NCBI GenBank assembly: GCA_023376005.1
Contig: CM042138.1
Span: 93,586,509-93,650,508 of the forward strand
DNA length: 64,000 bases
Direction: 5' to 3'
Source: Doryteuthis pealeii
Taxonomy: Eukaryota; Mollusca; Cephalopoda; Myopsida; Loliginidae
The notes below the pieces were generated by a model that did no database searches, was not told the origin of the DNA, and saw only the letters and a program-made list of their open reading frames with translations. This document shows, piece after piece, positions 11,414 to 20,539 of this stretch. Position 1 is the stretch's first letter. Every line of letters starts with the position of its first letter. The position numbers and the translations under genes were made by a program.

Positions 11414-11447
<34 letters not shown>

Positions 11448-11451
11448 GGGG

Positions 11452-11505
<54 letters not shown>

Positions 11506-12484
11506 GAATTAAGTTTTTTTTTTCATTTTTCTTCAATTTTAAGCCAATTGAAAATATTTGGTGTGTGATTAAAGAAATACAGTCTGGTAAGTTGTTTTCT
11601 AATGCAGATTCACTGTGAGAAGCAATTAACAATCAGTGAGAAGATATTTCTATTGAACAATGTAAGAAACTGACAGACAACATGTTTAAAAGGATTGCTT
11701 TGCTAAAAAAATCTCATGATAAATCTATCTCATATGAAAAAGGGCGTAATATGCATTATTAAGTGTAGGTTATTTCCTATAACTCCAACCTAAAAAAACT
11801 TACCACTCTGAATGTATTTTATAAATTATTTATTTATTTATTGATATACTCGGAAAAAAGAAGACAGGTTTAGGGTTAGGGTTAGGATTTAGTGTTTAGG
11901 GTTAGTTTAATGGGAAAATAATGAGTTGATTAATGAACAGATAAAATTAATTCAGAGTGATTCCCCTTCTTTTCGGTTGAAAATAACCTTAAGTGTCTTA
12001 GGTAAACTATTCTTCAACTTTCTGTATTCATGAGATGAGGCTTGTTATGAATATTTTTGAAATTTCTGTTTCAGAATAAGTAATTTTCTTCCAATTTAAT
12101 TTTTCTATATCTAATCACATTTCTGTCAATAAGCCTGGTGGCATTTATGCTTCTTGGAGTGCCTTGCACTAGTGGTAATGATTCCAGGTCCGAAACCACG
12201 TTTGAACACCTAAATAGAGCCCGAGGTTACAGTGGCCTAAACATTGTATCTATACACAATAAAAATGAGGAATGGCAGAACGTCGCTTATGAGTTCGTCC
12301 TTATTTTTAATTAGACAATCCTGCTTCAAAATGTTAATTCTTACATTCAGGAGAGCTGATAATCTCCAAATAATTATACAATGATTTTTTTAATATGAAA
12401 TTATTTGTTAATTTAATATCAACTCACCGATAATCAAAGCCACAGCTAGTTGCATGGCTCCCATGATGTCCACGTATTAAGGAT
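7912..12484 (-). CDS. Suckerin-like modular structural protein gene (3 coding exons, signal peptide)
   Basis: Coding exons on the minus strand are 12464..12428 (start ATG at 12464), 11076..11038 and 10071..7912 (TGA at 7914..7912). Donors are GTGAGT after 12428 and GTAAGT after 11038. Acceptors are TTTTAG before 11076 and TTTGCAG before 10071. All junctions keep one frame (phase 1). An upstream acceptor (CGACAG before 12484) implies a 5' UTR intron, so the promoter lies further away. The product starts MGAMQLAVALIIVLGISSSA, a signal peptide probably cut after SSSA. The mature chain alternates about 16 short His/Ser/Thr/Val modules (STVSHGVHSP, SQVSHTAHSP, VSHTTHSVPH), usually bounded by proline, with Gly/Tyr/Leu modules (YGGYGLGG). 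This is the M1/M2 layout of suckerins, secreted proteins that assemble through beta-sheet-forming M1 blocks into sucker ring teeth. Single-base deletions near 9500 and 8621 break exon 3. Restoring both gives 2238 nt, 746 codons with the stop. Family call is from module pattern, without a search. A related Gly/Tyr-rich shell or byssus protein is the alternative, but the VSH(T/G)xH blocks argue against it. Confidence 0.88.
8091..8576 (-). repeat. Three tandem 162-bp (54-codon) units inside suckerin exon 3
   Basis: The M1 landmark CAGTACTGAT occurs at 8091, 8253, 8415 and 8577, an exact 162-bp period. Units differ at only a few positions (for example GGTGATAG/GTTGATAG and CCTACTGG/CCAACTGG). Each unit encodes one proline-flanked SSISTVSHGVHSP block and about 40 residues of GYGGYGLGG sequence. 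The next landmarks at 8717, 8846 and 8984 are spaced 140, 129 and 138 bp, so older units have lost one GL(G)SYGGYGLGG segment. The pattern indicates recent in-frame unit duplication at the 3' end of the gene. Confidence 0.9.
10435..10545. repeat. R4 repeat fragment
   Basis: Words such as TTTCATCTTGGACGATTTGG match R4 at 24310..24785 and 48480..48975. It lies in suckerin intron 2. Confidence 0.45.
10603..10850 (+). mobile_element. SINE-1 (tRNA-Lys-like) inside suckerin intron 2
   Basis: Starts GCCGGTTTAGCTCAGTCGGT with an A box (TAGCTCAGTCGGTAG) and a B box (GGTTCCTGGTTCGATACC), as in tRNA-Lys. The tRNA-unrelated body follows (GGGATCTGTGCAGTAAAGTG, GCGCTAGTGAAAAGCGGATA) and it ends in a T-rich tail. 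Inserted antisense to the host gene between exons 3 and 2. Confidence 0.9.
11038..11076 (-). CDS. Suckerin-like exon 2 (39-nt mini-exon, end of signal peptide)
   Basis: The mini-exon reads TGCTTGGAATC... to ...CTATAGTG. It is preceded by TTTTTATTTTAG and followed by GTAAGT. With the G from exon 1 it encodes VLGISSSANGIYS. It contains the likely signal peptidase site and the first mature residues. The 39-nt length is a multiple of three, so exons on both sides share the same phase. Skipping it would keep frame but remove the cleavage site. Confidence 0.85.
11292..11502 (+). repeat. (TA)n ... (TA)n(TG)n microsatellites in suckerin intron 1
   Basis: TA runs at 11298..11341 and 11418..11444, then GT/TG at about 11454..11502. 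Between them lies a tRNA-like scrap (GTGTGGCTAAACTTAGCAAC, ATCGGTTCGACTCC). Confidence 0.9.
11866..11910 (+). repeat. Interstitial telomere-like hexamers
   Basis: GGTTTAGGGTTAGGGTTAGG and further TTAGGG-like words lie in intron 1. The same hexamer is inside the MITE loop at 12710..12755, so this is probably a MITE relic and not a true interstitial telomere. Confidence 0.6.
12428..12484 (-). CDS. Suckerin-like first coding exon with 20-nt 5' UTR
   Basis: The acceptor TTTTGTTTATCGACAG ends at 12485 and is followed by 20 nt of leader and then ATGGGAGCCATGCAACTAGC. A second in-frame ATG at codon 4 is an alternative start. Either gives a hydrophobic signal core. The exon closes with ATTATCG and a consensus GTGAGT donor. 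The presence of an acceptor means a separate noncoding first exon should lie upstream (above 12500), which I could not locate. Confidence 0.75.
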
Positions 12485-12623
12485 CTGTCGATAAACAAAA
12501 AAGTGACATGATTTTAAAATCCTTTTTTTTTAAATTATATATTACCAAGAAATTCGATCTTCATAAAAATATTCAGTTGGTGCTCATTTTCTTTCAACAA
12601 GTCTTAAATCATTAATATTATAT

Positions 12624-12879
12624 GGACCATATGACCTTTAGGCACCCCTTCCGCGATCTCGACTTGTGGGGACACTTTTCTCATTAAACACCGTTAAAAT
12701 CCGGTTGTTTGTTTGGGTTAGGGCTAGGGGTTAGGGTTAGGGTTAGGGGTTAGTTTTATGATTTTTTTTAATCTCTAAAAATCATCTGTTAACAATTAAC
12801 CGGATTTTGACGGTGTAAATGGAAAAAATGTCCCCACGAATCGAGATCGCAAAAGGGGTGCTTAAAGGTCATATGGTCC
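12624..12879. mobile_element. hAT-like MITE, full-length copy with 8-bp target duplication
   Basis: Inverted ends GGACCATATGACCTTTAGGC (left) and its complement with one change (right). The arms extend inward through GGGACA...CCGGATTTTGACGGTG. Flanks 12616..12623 and 12880..12887 are both TATTATAT, a perfect 8-bp duplication as made by hAT transposases. The loop holds GGGTTAGGGTTAGGG repeats. No coding capacity, 256 bp. It lies just upstream of the suckerin first coding exon, probably in its 5' UTR intron or promoter. Confidence 0.92.
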
Positions 12880-13317
12880 TATTATATTTTCTCAGAATGA
12901 ATATAGATAGAAATTCGGAAATTGTTTAAACAGAAAAAAAAGCTAAAATAAAGAATTAAAAAATGAATAAAAGAGTTGTGGCTTCTATCACGGATACATA
13001 TTTGTGTGTACACATCTTTATTTCTCCAAATATCTTTTTACAATGTTAACCCGCGCGCATGGGGAAGCAGAGACGGAGGCCGCGCCCTCCTCGTTCAGAC
13101 CGCTTCTCTAAACTTACTAAATTCTAAATTCAGTTCCCCAGCATCGTTTGTTCACGTGACTCTCTAAGCCAATGAGAAGCCTAGTTCCAAGCTGAACTGG
13201 ATTTAAGTCTGTTGCCATTAATTTTCTTCTGTTTGCGGCTATTTCAAATTACTCTACACTACCTACTAAAAATGATAGGCTATGCCAATCCATTTATCTA
13301 AACATTGATCGTTAGTT

Positions 13318-13770
13318 GGTTGGTTGGTTGGTAGGTTGATTAGATTTATGGCATGTCAACCCTTGGGTTATTTTATACCGAAGACGTTTTATTCATTCCT
13401 CACAACTAGATTGAGTTTAGTATGTTATCCAGGACACTAAGACCGTAAGCCAACACCTTCTGGCACACATATGACAAAAAGAGTTTGAGGTTGCTATAGG
13501 AGCAATAGAGTCGGGAAAATCATATAGGTGCTTGGGTTTGACAAGACTACCCGATTAGCCAGAGGAGGCCTCTCCGACCACCTGTCTAGCCCAAGATCCA
13601 AATGGAGCGTTGCATATTATTGACTGACCAACCACCAGTATTCCGTCCTCTAATTATCACGTATTGCCACCCACGGTCAACAGACAGACCCACTAAGGGG
13701 GGGGGTCTTCCCCCTTTGCAGAGGGGCAATCGGCATATTCTCAAGCCCCAACCGACAGGGTGTATCTAAC
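13318..13770 (+). repeat. TTGG-family interspersed repeat
   Basis: Begins with TTGGTTGGTTGGTTGGTAGG, then GGCATGTCAACCCTTGGGTT, and later ATCATATAGGTGCTTGGGTT, CAGAGGAGGCCTCTCCGACC and CTCTGCAGAGG-like text before CCAACCGACAGGG. This is one of the longest copies in the window. Confidence 0.7.
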
Positions 13771-13796
13771 AATGAGTAGTATTCAATAAATACTGG

Positions 13797-14035
13797 AATA
13801 TATGCAAAAAAGTATCAAGATTTTTTGTACTTTTTGACACACTTTGTATTGTGAAAAGAAATAATATTCAATTCATTGTTCATCTCTATCTTGGTAAATA
13901 TAGCTCCAAACTCAGCACTTTTATGACACACCTTGTATTCTGAAAAATATTAACGTTCCATTCATTGTTCATTTCTATCTTGGTAGATACAGCTTCAAAC
14001 CCGACACTTTTATGGTACACCTTGTATATTTTAGT
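13797..14035 (+). repeat. Short array of the 88-bp transposon-end units (~2.5 units)
   Basis: AAAAAAGTATCAAGATTTTT, GACACACTTTGTATTGTGAA, TCTATCTTGGTAAATATAGC and GACACACCTTGTATTCTGAA repeat as in 4325..5160. It ends at TGGTACACCTTGTATAT. Confidence 0.85.
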
Positions 14036-14310
14036 GGTTTATTAAAAGTCTAGAAAATAGATTTAATAAAAACGGTTTACAATGCAAATATAAAATATGT
14101 TTTCATTAGTTTTTGTAATAAAATCAAGGCAAATCAAACAAGAGTATATTGAATATTTATATTTTGTTTTGTTTTGGTTTAATCACAGTTTCAATTTCAA
14201 GCAATTTATCTTGAAATCTATTCAAAATTGTCTGACGTCTAGAATAACAAAACTCACAAAATACGATATCATTTCTTGTGTTTTAATAAAATCTTCCTTG
14301 TAACTGGATA
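14030..14310 (+). repeat. R5 unit, copy 1
   Basis: Contains TTATTAAAAGTCTAGAAAAT, TTAGTTTTTGTAATAAAATC and AATTGTCTGACGTCTAGAAT. Related copies are at 16090..16370 and 19150..19370. No open frame beyond 68 codons. Confidence 0.6.
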
Positions 14311-14545
14311 TTTAAGTAAGACAAGATTTCACATACAACTGGTCCGTAAGGTTGTTGACCAAAACCAGAAATAACCTAAATGGTTTCAGTAGTCAAATCA
14401 GTAAAAGGTGAATGTCCATGACAGTGTCTGTCCCAGAATATGAGATACAAGTTCAAGTCTCATCGGAGGTGACTACTTCATATTCAAACCAATACAACTC
14501 ACTTTGATTAAAACAGAAAGTATATTAAAATGCTGTTAGCAATGA

Positions 14546-14770
14546 TTTGGCTTGGTTTATTTGTTTAATGGCATATCAATTCCTTATGGGTTATTTAATA
14601 CTGAAATTTCATTTGTAAACAATAAAGAATAAATTAGAAACAACGTTTGAGTTTGAATTAATCAATCAATGAAATTGCAGATTGATTGATTATTTTAACG
14701 GCATACATACCCGTCTCGGGTTATTTTATGCCGGGAGGTTAGGAAATTACATTAATCTTATACATATTAT
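14546..14770 (+). repeat. Two diverged TTGG-family heads
   Basis: TTTAATGGCATATCAATTCC ... TTATTTAATACTG and, about 130 bp on, TTTAACGGCATACATACCCG ... TTATTTTATGCCGGG repeat the family head (GGCATGTCAACCC...GGGTTATTTTATGCCG). Confidence 0.6.
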
Positions 14771-14789
14771 CAACAAAGCCCGAGCATTT

Positions 14790-15290
14790 GTCTATCTTTC
14801 CACTCTGAGGTTCTCTAGAACAGCAAAATCCACTAGATGACAAATATCATCTATATATCAATACTCGTGTTCCTGGTTAAATGAAACCGTCCAAATCGGC
14901 CGGGATGAAATGCAAAAATGTAAATCCTGATTATATGGTGTTGCTTATCCGCTTAATTCTTATTTTTTATGAGTGCCGTCATCTCAGCTAAATAATAGAC
15001 CATTCCGTTTTTATTATTAGGAGAAAAAAGTGAAGAAAAGAATATACTACACAGAAAGAATATAATAAGAAAGAAACAAACAAACATAGAGAGTGGGGGG
15101 AAGATAAATAGCGTGGAAGTGATAATGCTAATCTGTTTCTATCGAACAAGAGGAAAAGATGAAAGAAAGAAAGAAAGAAAATAGTGAGAGAGAGTTAAAT
15201 CAAGATTATTATACTTTTTATATATAAAACAATTGCAATAGCTCTTAAGTAAACATATCAAACGTTGTAATAATTAAATTATCATACTGT
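14790..15290 (+). repeat. R4 repeat, copy 1
   Basis: GGGATGAAATGCAAAAATGT, GGTGTTGCTTATC, TCAGCTAAATAATAGACCAT, GAAAGAAAGAAAGAAA and AACATATCAAACGTTGTAAT occur in the same order at 24310..24785, and reversed at 48480..48975. Confidence 0.65.
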
Positions 15291-15660
15291 GGTATATCCT
15301 GCAAGTAATTGTTATTCACTCCTTGTGAGTTTTTCACATCAGCGTGAACTGATGGTCTTTCACTGGAGTCTAAGTGAAAGGTCCCCTCAGGTTTCCAGGA
15401 CTCACTTGAGTATTCTAGCTGATTTCTGGATGGTCCCTTTTCTAAGCTTTTGGGTACCATTCCAAGTGCACCAACTACAATCGGTATCACTTTCAACCTC
15501 ATATTCCACAGTTTTTTTCAATTCTCTAGCAAGGTCTAGGTATTTGTCTATCATTTCGTTTTCTTTCATCTTCACCCTGTGATCTGCTGGAACTGCAAAA
15601 TCCACTAGTTGACAAGTTCTCTCCTTTTTTTTTTTTCGTTAAACAATAGTAGGTCTGGTC
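15245..15660 (-). pseudogene. 5'-truncated 3' end of the RLE-type non-LTR retrotransposon
   Basis: On the minus strand the frame at 15605 reads DFAVPADHRVKMKENEMIDK, then YLDLARELKKTVEYEVES. After a shift it continues KVIPIVVGALGMVPKSLEKG in the frame of 15502..15245. DFAVPADHRV and DLAREL also occur in the LINE copy at 36725..36810, so this is the C-terminal endonuclease tail of the same family. The upstream RT region is absent, as expected for 5' truncation. Confidence 0.8.
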
Positions 15661-15671
15661 GTCTGGATGGG

Positions 15672-15840
15672 ATTATTATTATTATTATTATTATTATTAT
15701 TGAGTTTTTTACACCTGTCGTAGCCGGTGGTTTACTGGAGGCTGAGTGACTGCAAGTCACCTCGGGTCTCCGGGACTTTTCTGAGTATTCTCGCCGATAT
15801 TAACAGTGCTGTAGTCTGGATAGTCTTGACGCTTCCTCTG

Positions 15841-15876
<36 letters not shown>

Positions 15877-15942
15877 GAGTTTTTCCACACCTGCCGTAGC
15901 CGGTGGTTCTCGGGGTGACAGCAAGTCTCCTCCGCTTTTCAG

Positions 15943-15981
<39 letters not shown>
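15672..15981 (+). repeat. Three (ATT)n tracts separated by LINE 3'-tail fragments
   Basis: ATT trinucleotide runs lie at about 15672..15701, 15840..15876 and 15948..15981. The spacers 15703..15780 and 15877..15946 share ACACCTG(T/C)CGTAGCCGGTGG and resemble the 3' region of the LINE at 15289..15440 (ACTTTTCTGAGTATTCTCGC). The blocks look like LINE 3' ends with trinucleotide tails that were duplicated. Confidence 0.7.
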
Positions 15982-15983
<2 letters not shown>

Positions 15984-15984
15984 T

Positions 15985-16126
15985 AAAGCTACTCTAATTT
16001 TAAACATACATTTATCATATAATTACCTATTCATTTAGACAAAACTTTGAATATTTATATCATAAGCATTATTCAATAAACATTTGAATAAGTTGTCTGG
16101 TGTTTTATCAAAAGTCTTCAGAAGTA
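15985..16126 (+). repeat. ~142-bp direct repeat, left copy
   Basis: From AAAGCTACTCTAATTTTAAA to AAAAGTCTTCAGAAG, identical to 17008..17149 except ATTTAGACAAAA/ATTTAGGCAAAA. Both copies follow an (ATT)n tract. The left copy runs on into R5, copy 2. Confidence 0.92.
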
Positions 16127-16370
16127 AAGTTAATATGTGCGATGTACAATGTAAATATAAAGAAAATGTTTAAAAAATAGATCTTTTTGGTATTCTGTAA
16201 TAAAAATTCATACAAATCAAACAATGTATCGAATATTGAATGTTTTGTTTTCGGTTTCATTAGAGATTGAATTTCAAGTAATTTATCTTGTATATTTCAA
16301 AATCGTCTGACACGTAGAATAATAAAATTCACCGAGCCGAACGTTTTCATTGGCTTTTAATAAAAGTGTC
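16090..16370 (+). repeat. R5 unit, copy 2
   Basis: TTTTATCAAAAGTCTTCAGA, CTGTAATAAAAATTCATACA and AAAATCGTCTGACACGTAGA parallel R5 copy 1. Confidence 0.55.
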
Positions 16371-16612
16371 GGTTTATTTCGATTCGACGTAAGAAGATAT
16401 TTTTCATACCAACAGGTCGTTAATGTTATTCATTTCGACAATACAAAAGAAAATAACGAATAAAATAGAGATAAGTTTCGAATTCAATAAACGAAACAAA
16501 AATCACTTGCTACATTTCTAACAATAACAAACGTGAATGTCAGTGTGCCAGTGTGTCACATTTTTTCAACCTAGAGGCCGTAGCCCAACATATCATACCC
16601 CTTTTAGCTGAT

Positions 16613-16848
16613 GGCCAGTTTAGCTCAGTCGGTAGGGCGTCGGAATAGGAACCACAAGGTTCCGGGTTCAATACCGGCCTTCGCCAACTCAGCGTGTGAT
16701 TAGCACAGGGATCTGTGCGGTAAAGTGAGGAGCTGATGGTAGGTGTAGCGCTCCATCTCAGGCACCAAAACAATCTCTTGGTCTAGTGCTAGTGAAAAGG
16801 GGATAGACTCCTTCGCTGTGTGGCTGGTACCAACTTTACTTACTTTAC
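16613..16848 (+). mobile_element. SINE-1 (tRNA-Lys-like)
   Basis: A box TTTAGCTCAGTCGGTAGGGC and B box GGTTCCGGGTTCAATACC. The body GATCTGTGCGGTAAAGTGAG, TGGTCTAGTGCTAGTGAAAA runs to CTTTACTTACTTTAC. Full length. Confidence 0.9.
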
Positions 16849-16962
16849 ACTTCTGCATAGAGGTAAGGCTCCACCAATGGGGTCACAGGTAGGATGCGAT
16901 ACAAGGTCGCAAGTATGGGGCATCAATAGAGGCGCATACTGTACGGTTTAGCGTCATTGGAA

Positions 16963-17009
<47 letters not shown>

Positions 17010-17149
17010 AGCTACTCTAATTTTAAACATACATTTATCATATAATTACCTATTCATTTAGGCAAAACTTTGAATATTTATATCATAAGCATTATTCAAT
17101 AAACATTTGAATAAGTTGTCTGGTGTTTTATCAAAAGTCTTCAGAAGAA
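16963..17149 (+). repeat. (ATT)n plus right copy of the 142-bp direct repeat
   Basis: A 45-bp ATT run is followed at 17008 by the second copy of AAAGCTACTCTAATTTTAAA...TCTTCAGAAG. The repeats begin about 1023 bp apart and enclose SINE-1 and part of R5. Confidence 0.92.
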
Positions 17150-17189
17150 CCACAAGTTCCCCTCAGGAACCAAAACATTCATTTCATAG

Positions 17190-17760
17190 AGCGAATACCA
17201 TTGAGAAAGATACGAATCCAGCTATTCTCCCTTCAGCTATGAGTAAATAGTAAGGTAGACTGGCCTCGTTAACCTTGGTATGACAACCGGTCTAGGAAAA
17301 GGAAAACCCTGAATGAAAATCAAAGGGATTCTATTCTCGTTTGTCAAAACTGCTTTGAGAGCTCCTCCTTCCCCTCTTCCCAAATAGAAATAGAAATACG
17401 TTGGGGATCGAACTCACTATTCAGTAGTTATGGATCAGCAAGACTAACTTGCTAACCACTACTTCACGATGGGATACCCTTCATACCCAAACTGTTCGCC
17501 ACAGGTAGGATGAGACAAGATCGCAAGTGTGGGGCATCCAGTGAGTATCGAACTTGCTATTCCATTGTAGTGGATCAGCGATACTAGCATTACACCACGA
17601 AGAAATTCAGCTACCCTTGCGAAAGTTATACATTCTTTTCATATCCTCTTTAGCTATATGTAAATAGTAGAGCAGACTGGGTATTTTGGGTCTGGTAAGG
17701 CAACCAGTCTAGGAGAAGGAAAACTCTCAGTTCAAACCAACACTACTGCGTTTAAAAATT
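17190..17760 (+). repeat. Mosaic of SINE-2 bodies and tRNA-like scraps
   Basis: SINE-2 body words (AGCTATGAGTAAATAGTAAG, CAACCGGTCTAGGAAAAGGA; again AGACTGGGTATTTTGGG, CAACCAGTCTAGGAGAAGGA) flank two reversed tRNA-like pieces at about 17400..17475 and 17520..17605 (GGGATCGAACTCACTATTCA, GAGTATCGAACTTGCTATTC). Confidence 0.5.
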
Positions 17761-17782
17761 GACCTGGTGTCACATACGGCCA

Positions 17783-18012
17783 TACAGCTGAGGTGCTCTG
17801 GTGTAACGGTTATCGTTGTAGAAAATAGAATCGCTGAGGTGCTCTAGTGTAACGGTTATCGTTGTAGAAAATAGAATCGGGGATACAAGTTCAAATTCTG
17901 GACGAGGCTGACTGCGTTTCACTCCACCAGCTTTGAGTAAAATAGTAGGCTAGATTGGGCTTATTTAGCTCTGATGCGGCAACCAGTCTTTTTGAAGGAA
18001 AACTTTGGGTTT
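17783..18012 (+). mobile_element. SINE-2 with a tandemly duplicated head
   Basis: The 46-bp head (GAGGTGCTCTGGTGTAACGG ... AGAAAATAGAATCG) occurs twice in tandem, at about 17788 and 17834. It is followed by a B-box-like ACAAGTTCAAATTCTGGACG and the body GTAGGCTAGATTGGGC, GCAACCAGTCTTTTTGAAGG. Confidence 0.65.
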
Positions 18013-18619
18013 TTTGGCATTGGAAGAAAGCAAGAAAACTGACTTTACGAAAGTTATACAATTGCGAATGGGATTAAATTGGGATATAATCCAACAGTAT
18101 CTAGAAAATAGAACAATACGAAGTATTCGAAAAATGAAATTTATTCTTGATGGTAAAGTAGACGTTATAATGTTTCGGTTTTGACAAATCTTCATAGGGA
18201 TTTGAGATGGAAAGAATGTTGCTTGAGTAGGGATGGATGAGTTTCGAAAGACGGGAGAATAGTAGTTGTATGTTAAAGGCCGTAACCGTGTACGGCATAG
18301 TGCATGTTCCGGTACACCAGAAGACTTCGCTAGAAACGGTGAAAAGTGTGGTGATTTTTTATAAGGAAAATATAGATATAAGACGAGAAAAGTGTCAGAA
18401 AGAGAGTGTGAGAGGCGGATTAGTTAGATTTAGGTGTATTGTAACTTCTTCTTTGTTTTGTTTTTTTTATTTTTTTTTTGTGTGTGTGTGTGTTTTTTTA
18501 AAATCGTGATTTTATATTTTCAACACAGTTGCGATACGACATTTTTCTGTTTCCAAATTACTTTTGTATATTTCTTTTTACAAAAAGATAAATGAAAATC
18601 TGACTACTCACCAAAGGTC

Positions 18620-18890
18620 TTAGTTAAATGGACCTGTGAGTAATGGTGATAAAGGGGTTATCAACATTCCCCAAAGCTCCAGAAATGGAACTCACTATCA
18701 GACAGAGAGTTAACCCAGGACATTAAGATACTCAGCTACCACTTTTAGCATATAAATGACAAAAAGGTTGGGGCTTGCCATAAAGACAATAACGTTGGAA
18801 CAAACTTATATGTGCTGGGGCTTGACGTGACCAGCCAATTAATTAGAAGAGACTCCAACCTTCCAAAGGAGCAGGTTGCGACACAAGGTC
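18620..18890 (+). repeat. TTGG-family repeat, middle part
   Basis: CCAGAAATGGAACTCACTAT, CCAGGACATTAAGATACTCA, TTATATGTGCTGGGGCTTGA and GACCAGCCAATTAATTAGAA match the family middle. Confidence 0.6.
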
Positions 18891-18894
18891 AATT

Positions 18895-19128
18895 TCTTAC
18901 GCGTGGTTTAACAAGTTTAAATTCAGAGTTTTCCTTTTCCTAGACTGGCTACCTTGCCAAGGTTAAGAGCCCAGTCTGCCCTGCTATATGCCCATGGCTG
19001 GAGGGAGAGTAATTGGATGTATACCTTTCCCATGTGTATTAGCGCTATGTGAAAAGCTTCGTCCAGGATTTGAACTCGAGTCGAGAAGTCCATTTCCTAC
19101 GACTCTAATCATTACATTACGCACTTCC
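18895..19128 (-). mobile_element. SINE-2, near full length
   Basis: Minus strand: GAAGTGCGTAATGTAATGAT head, CGAGTTCAAATCCTGGACGA B-box-like segment, then body to GAAAACTCTGAATTTAAAC. Best copy of the family in the window. Confidence 0.7.
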
Positions 19129-19149
19129 ATAGAGCTAGGTCGCATATAA

Positions 19150-19370
19150 CAATGAGCAATATTCAATAAATACTGGAAAATATATTCCGGTGGTTTACGA
19201 AAATTCTAGAATATAAATTTAGTTTATTTGAATTACAATTCAAATATAAATATTTTGATATGTGTTCATTAGTTTTTGTAATAAAATCAAGATAAATCAT
19301 TACAAGAAAATAGTGAATATTTGTATCTTCTTTTGTATTTTCAGCCCCAGTCGACAGGGCGGTTTAGTAT
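19150..19370 (+). repeat. R5 unit, copy 3
   Basis: ATTCAATAAATACTGGAAAA, TTAGTTTTTGTAATAAAATC and AGATAAATCATTACAAGAAA parallel R5 copy 1 at 14030. Confidence 0.55.
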
Positions 19371-19904
19371 TGAAAGAAAGCAAGAAGACTGACTTTATGA
19401 AAATTAAACAATTGTGAATACGACCTTTTTTTCTGTCTCGAATTATCTACCTTGTATATTTTTCTTTTAAATGATGAACAAAAATCTGTCTACTCACCAA
19501 GATGTCTTAATCAAATGGCCCGACCTGTTGATGACTATGGGCTCTATCCAATCTTCCTCGGCTTTATACCCAAACAATCACCTACGCATCCATGGATGTT
19601 GGAACAAGTGACCGCAGTTTCCCAGGTTTTATGCCATCATACAGTACTAAAATAATTTACATTTCAATGTCGAGGGAAATGTTGCAAGGTTGATTTAATA
19701 AACTAAGATTGTTTGTTTGAACAGTCTGAATCCTCCCTTCGTATTAACATATTTTACCTAATTTGTCATTGTGACATATTTGTTTAGGTCGTCGTAGGAG
19801 TCTAAAAGTCAAACAGGTTTGCAATGACTTTTAGCCAAGATCCCTAAATCTAAAGTCACTCACTTTACTTTATTACATTCTTGCTGGTATTTCTATTATC
19901 CTAA

Positions 19905-20472
19905 CAAGCAAATATATACACCCTCCAGGTGAAAGAATTTAAGTTTTAATATAATAAAATATTACATTAAATCAGAAAGCAAATGAAACTAAATAAGAAT
20001 GCAAATAAAAAGATTTGAAACAGAGCGCAGTATAATTAAAAAAAATATAATAGAACAACTGGAACTTATTCTGCCATCACTCCCATCTTTAATTTCTAAA
20101 TTTTCCTAATTTAACTATTTAGTCAAAATAGGAAGTAAAGAATAAAATGATGGTTATTTCTTCTTTTTAATGTATTTCTTTTAAGATTTATCCCGAGATT
20201 TTTACTCATATTCATTAAGATAAAACAAAACAATTAGAAATCAATAGTACTAAGCATGTATTTATTAAAATCAATTTTTCAATATCAATATGCAAATTAG
20301 CCTTCCCGTTCATATTGTAAACCTCTATTTTGTTGTATATATAAATACAATTGCATGTTATTAGCATGTAGATAAGACCAGTATTAATAATATAAACCAA
20401 TTTTATAATTGAGGTTTAAATAAAAATAAAATCATTACAGAAAGAAAAACATACAATCTCCATTATATAAGA
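19905..20472 (-). mobile_element. Non-autonomous Helitron, copy 1
   Basis: The 5' end on the minus strand at 20472 reads TCTTATATAATGGAGATTG after a host A. The 3' end is degraded (CTTG for CTAG; hairpin partly lost in ACACCCTCCAGGTG). The internal sequence matches 39723..40351 (AATTAGAAATCAATAGTACT, AGCATGTATTTATTAAAATC, ATATGCAAATTAGCCTTCCC). Confidence 0.75.
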
Positions 20473-20539
20473 TTGTAGTTGATTTTCCCCGAACAAGGGT
20501 TAGTATTTATTGCTTTAATGGTGATTAAGTTTTTTTTTC

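Noticed and set aside
11290..11632. Tyr/Ile and Cys/Val or His/Thr repeat peptides
   Set aside because: Readings of TA, TG and CA microsatellites; the same applies at 41121, 47687, 49167, 52173, 53061, 55048, 57097 and 60332.
11866..11910. True interstitial telomere
   Set aside because: Only a few imperfect TTAGGG units; the same hexamers occur inside the nearby MITE, a simpler source.
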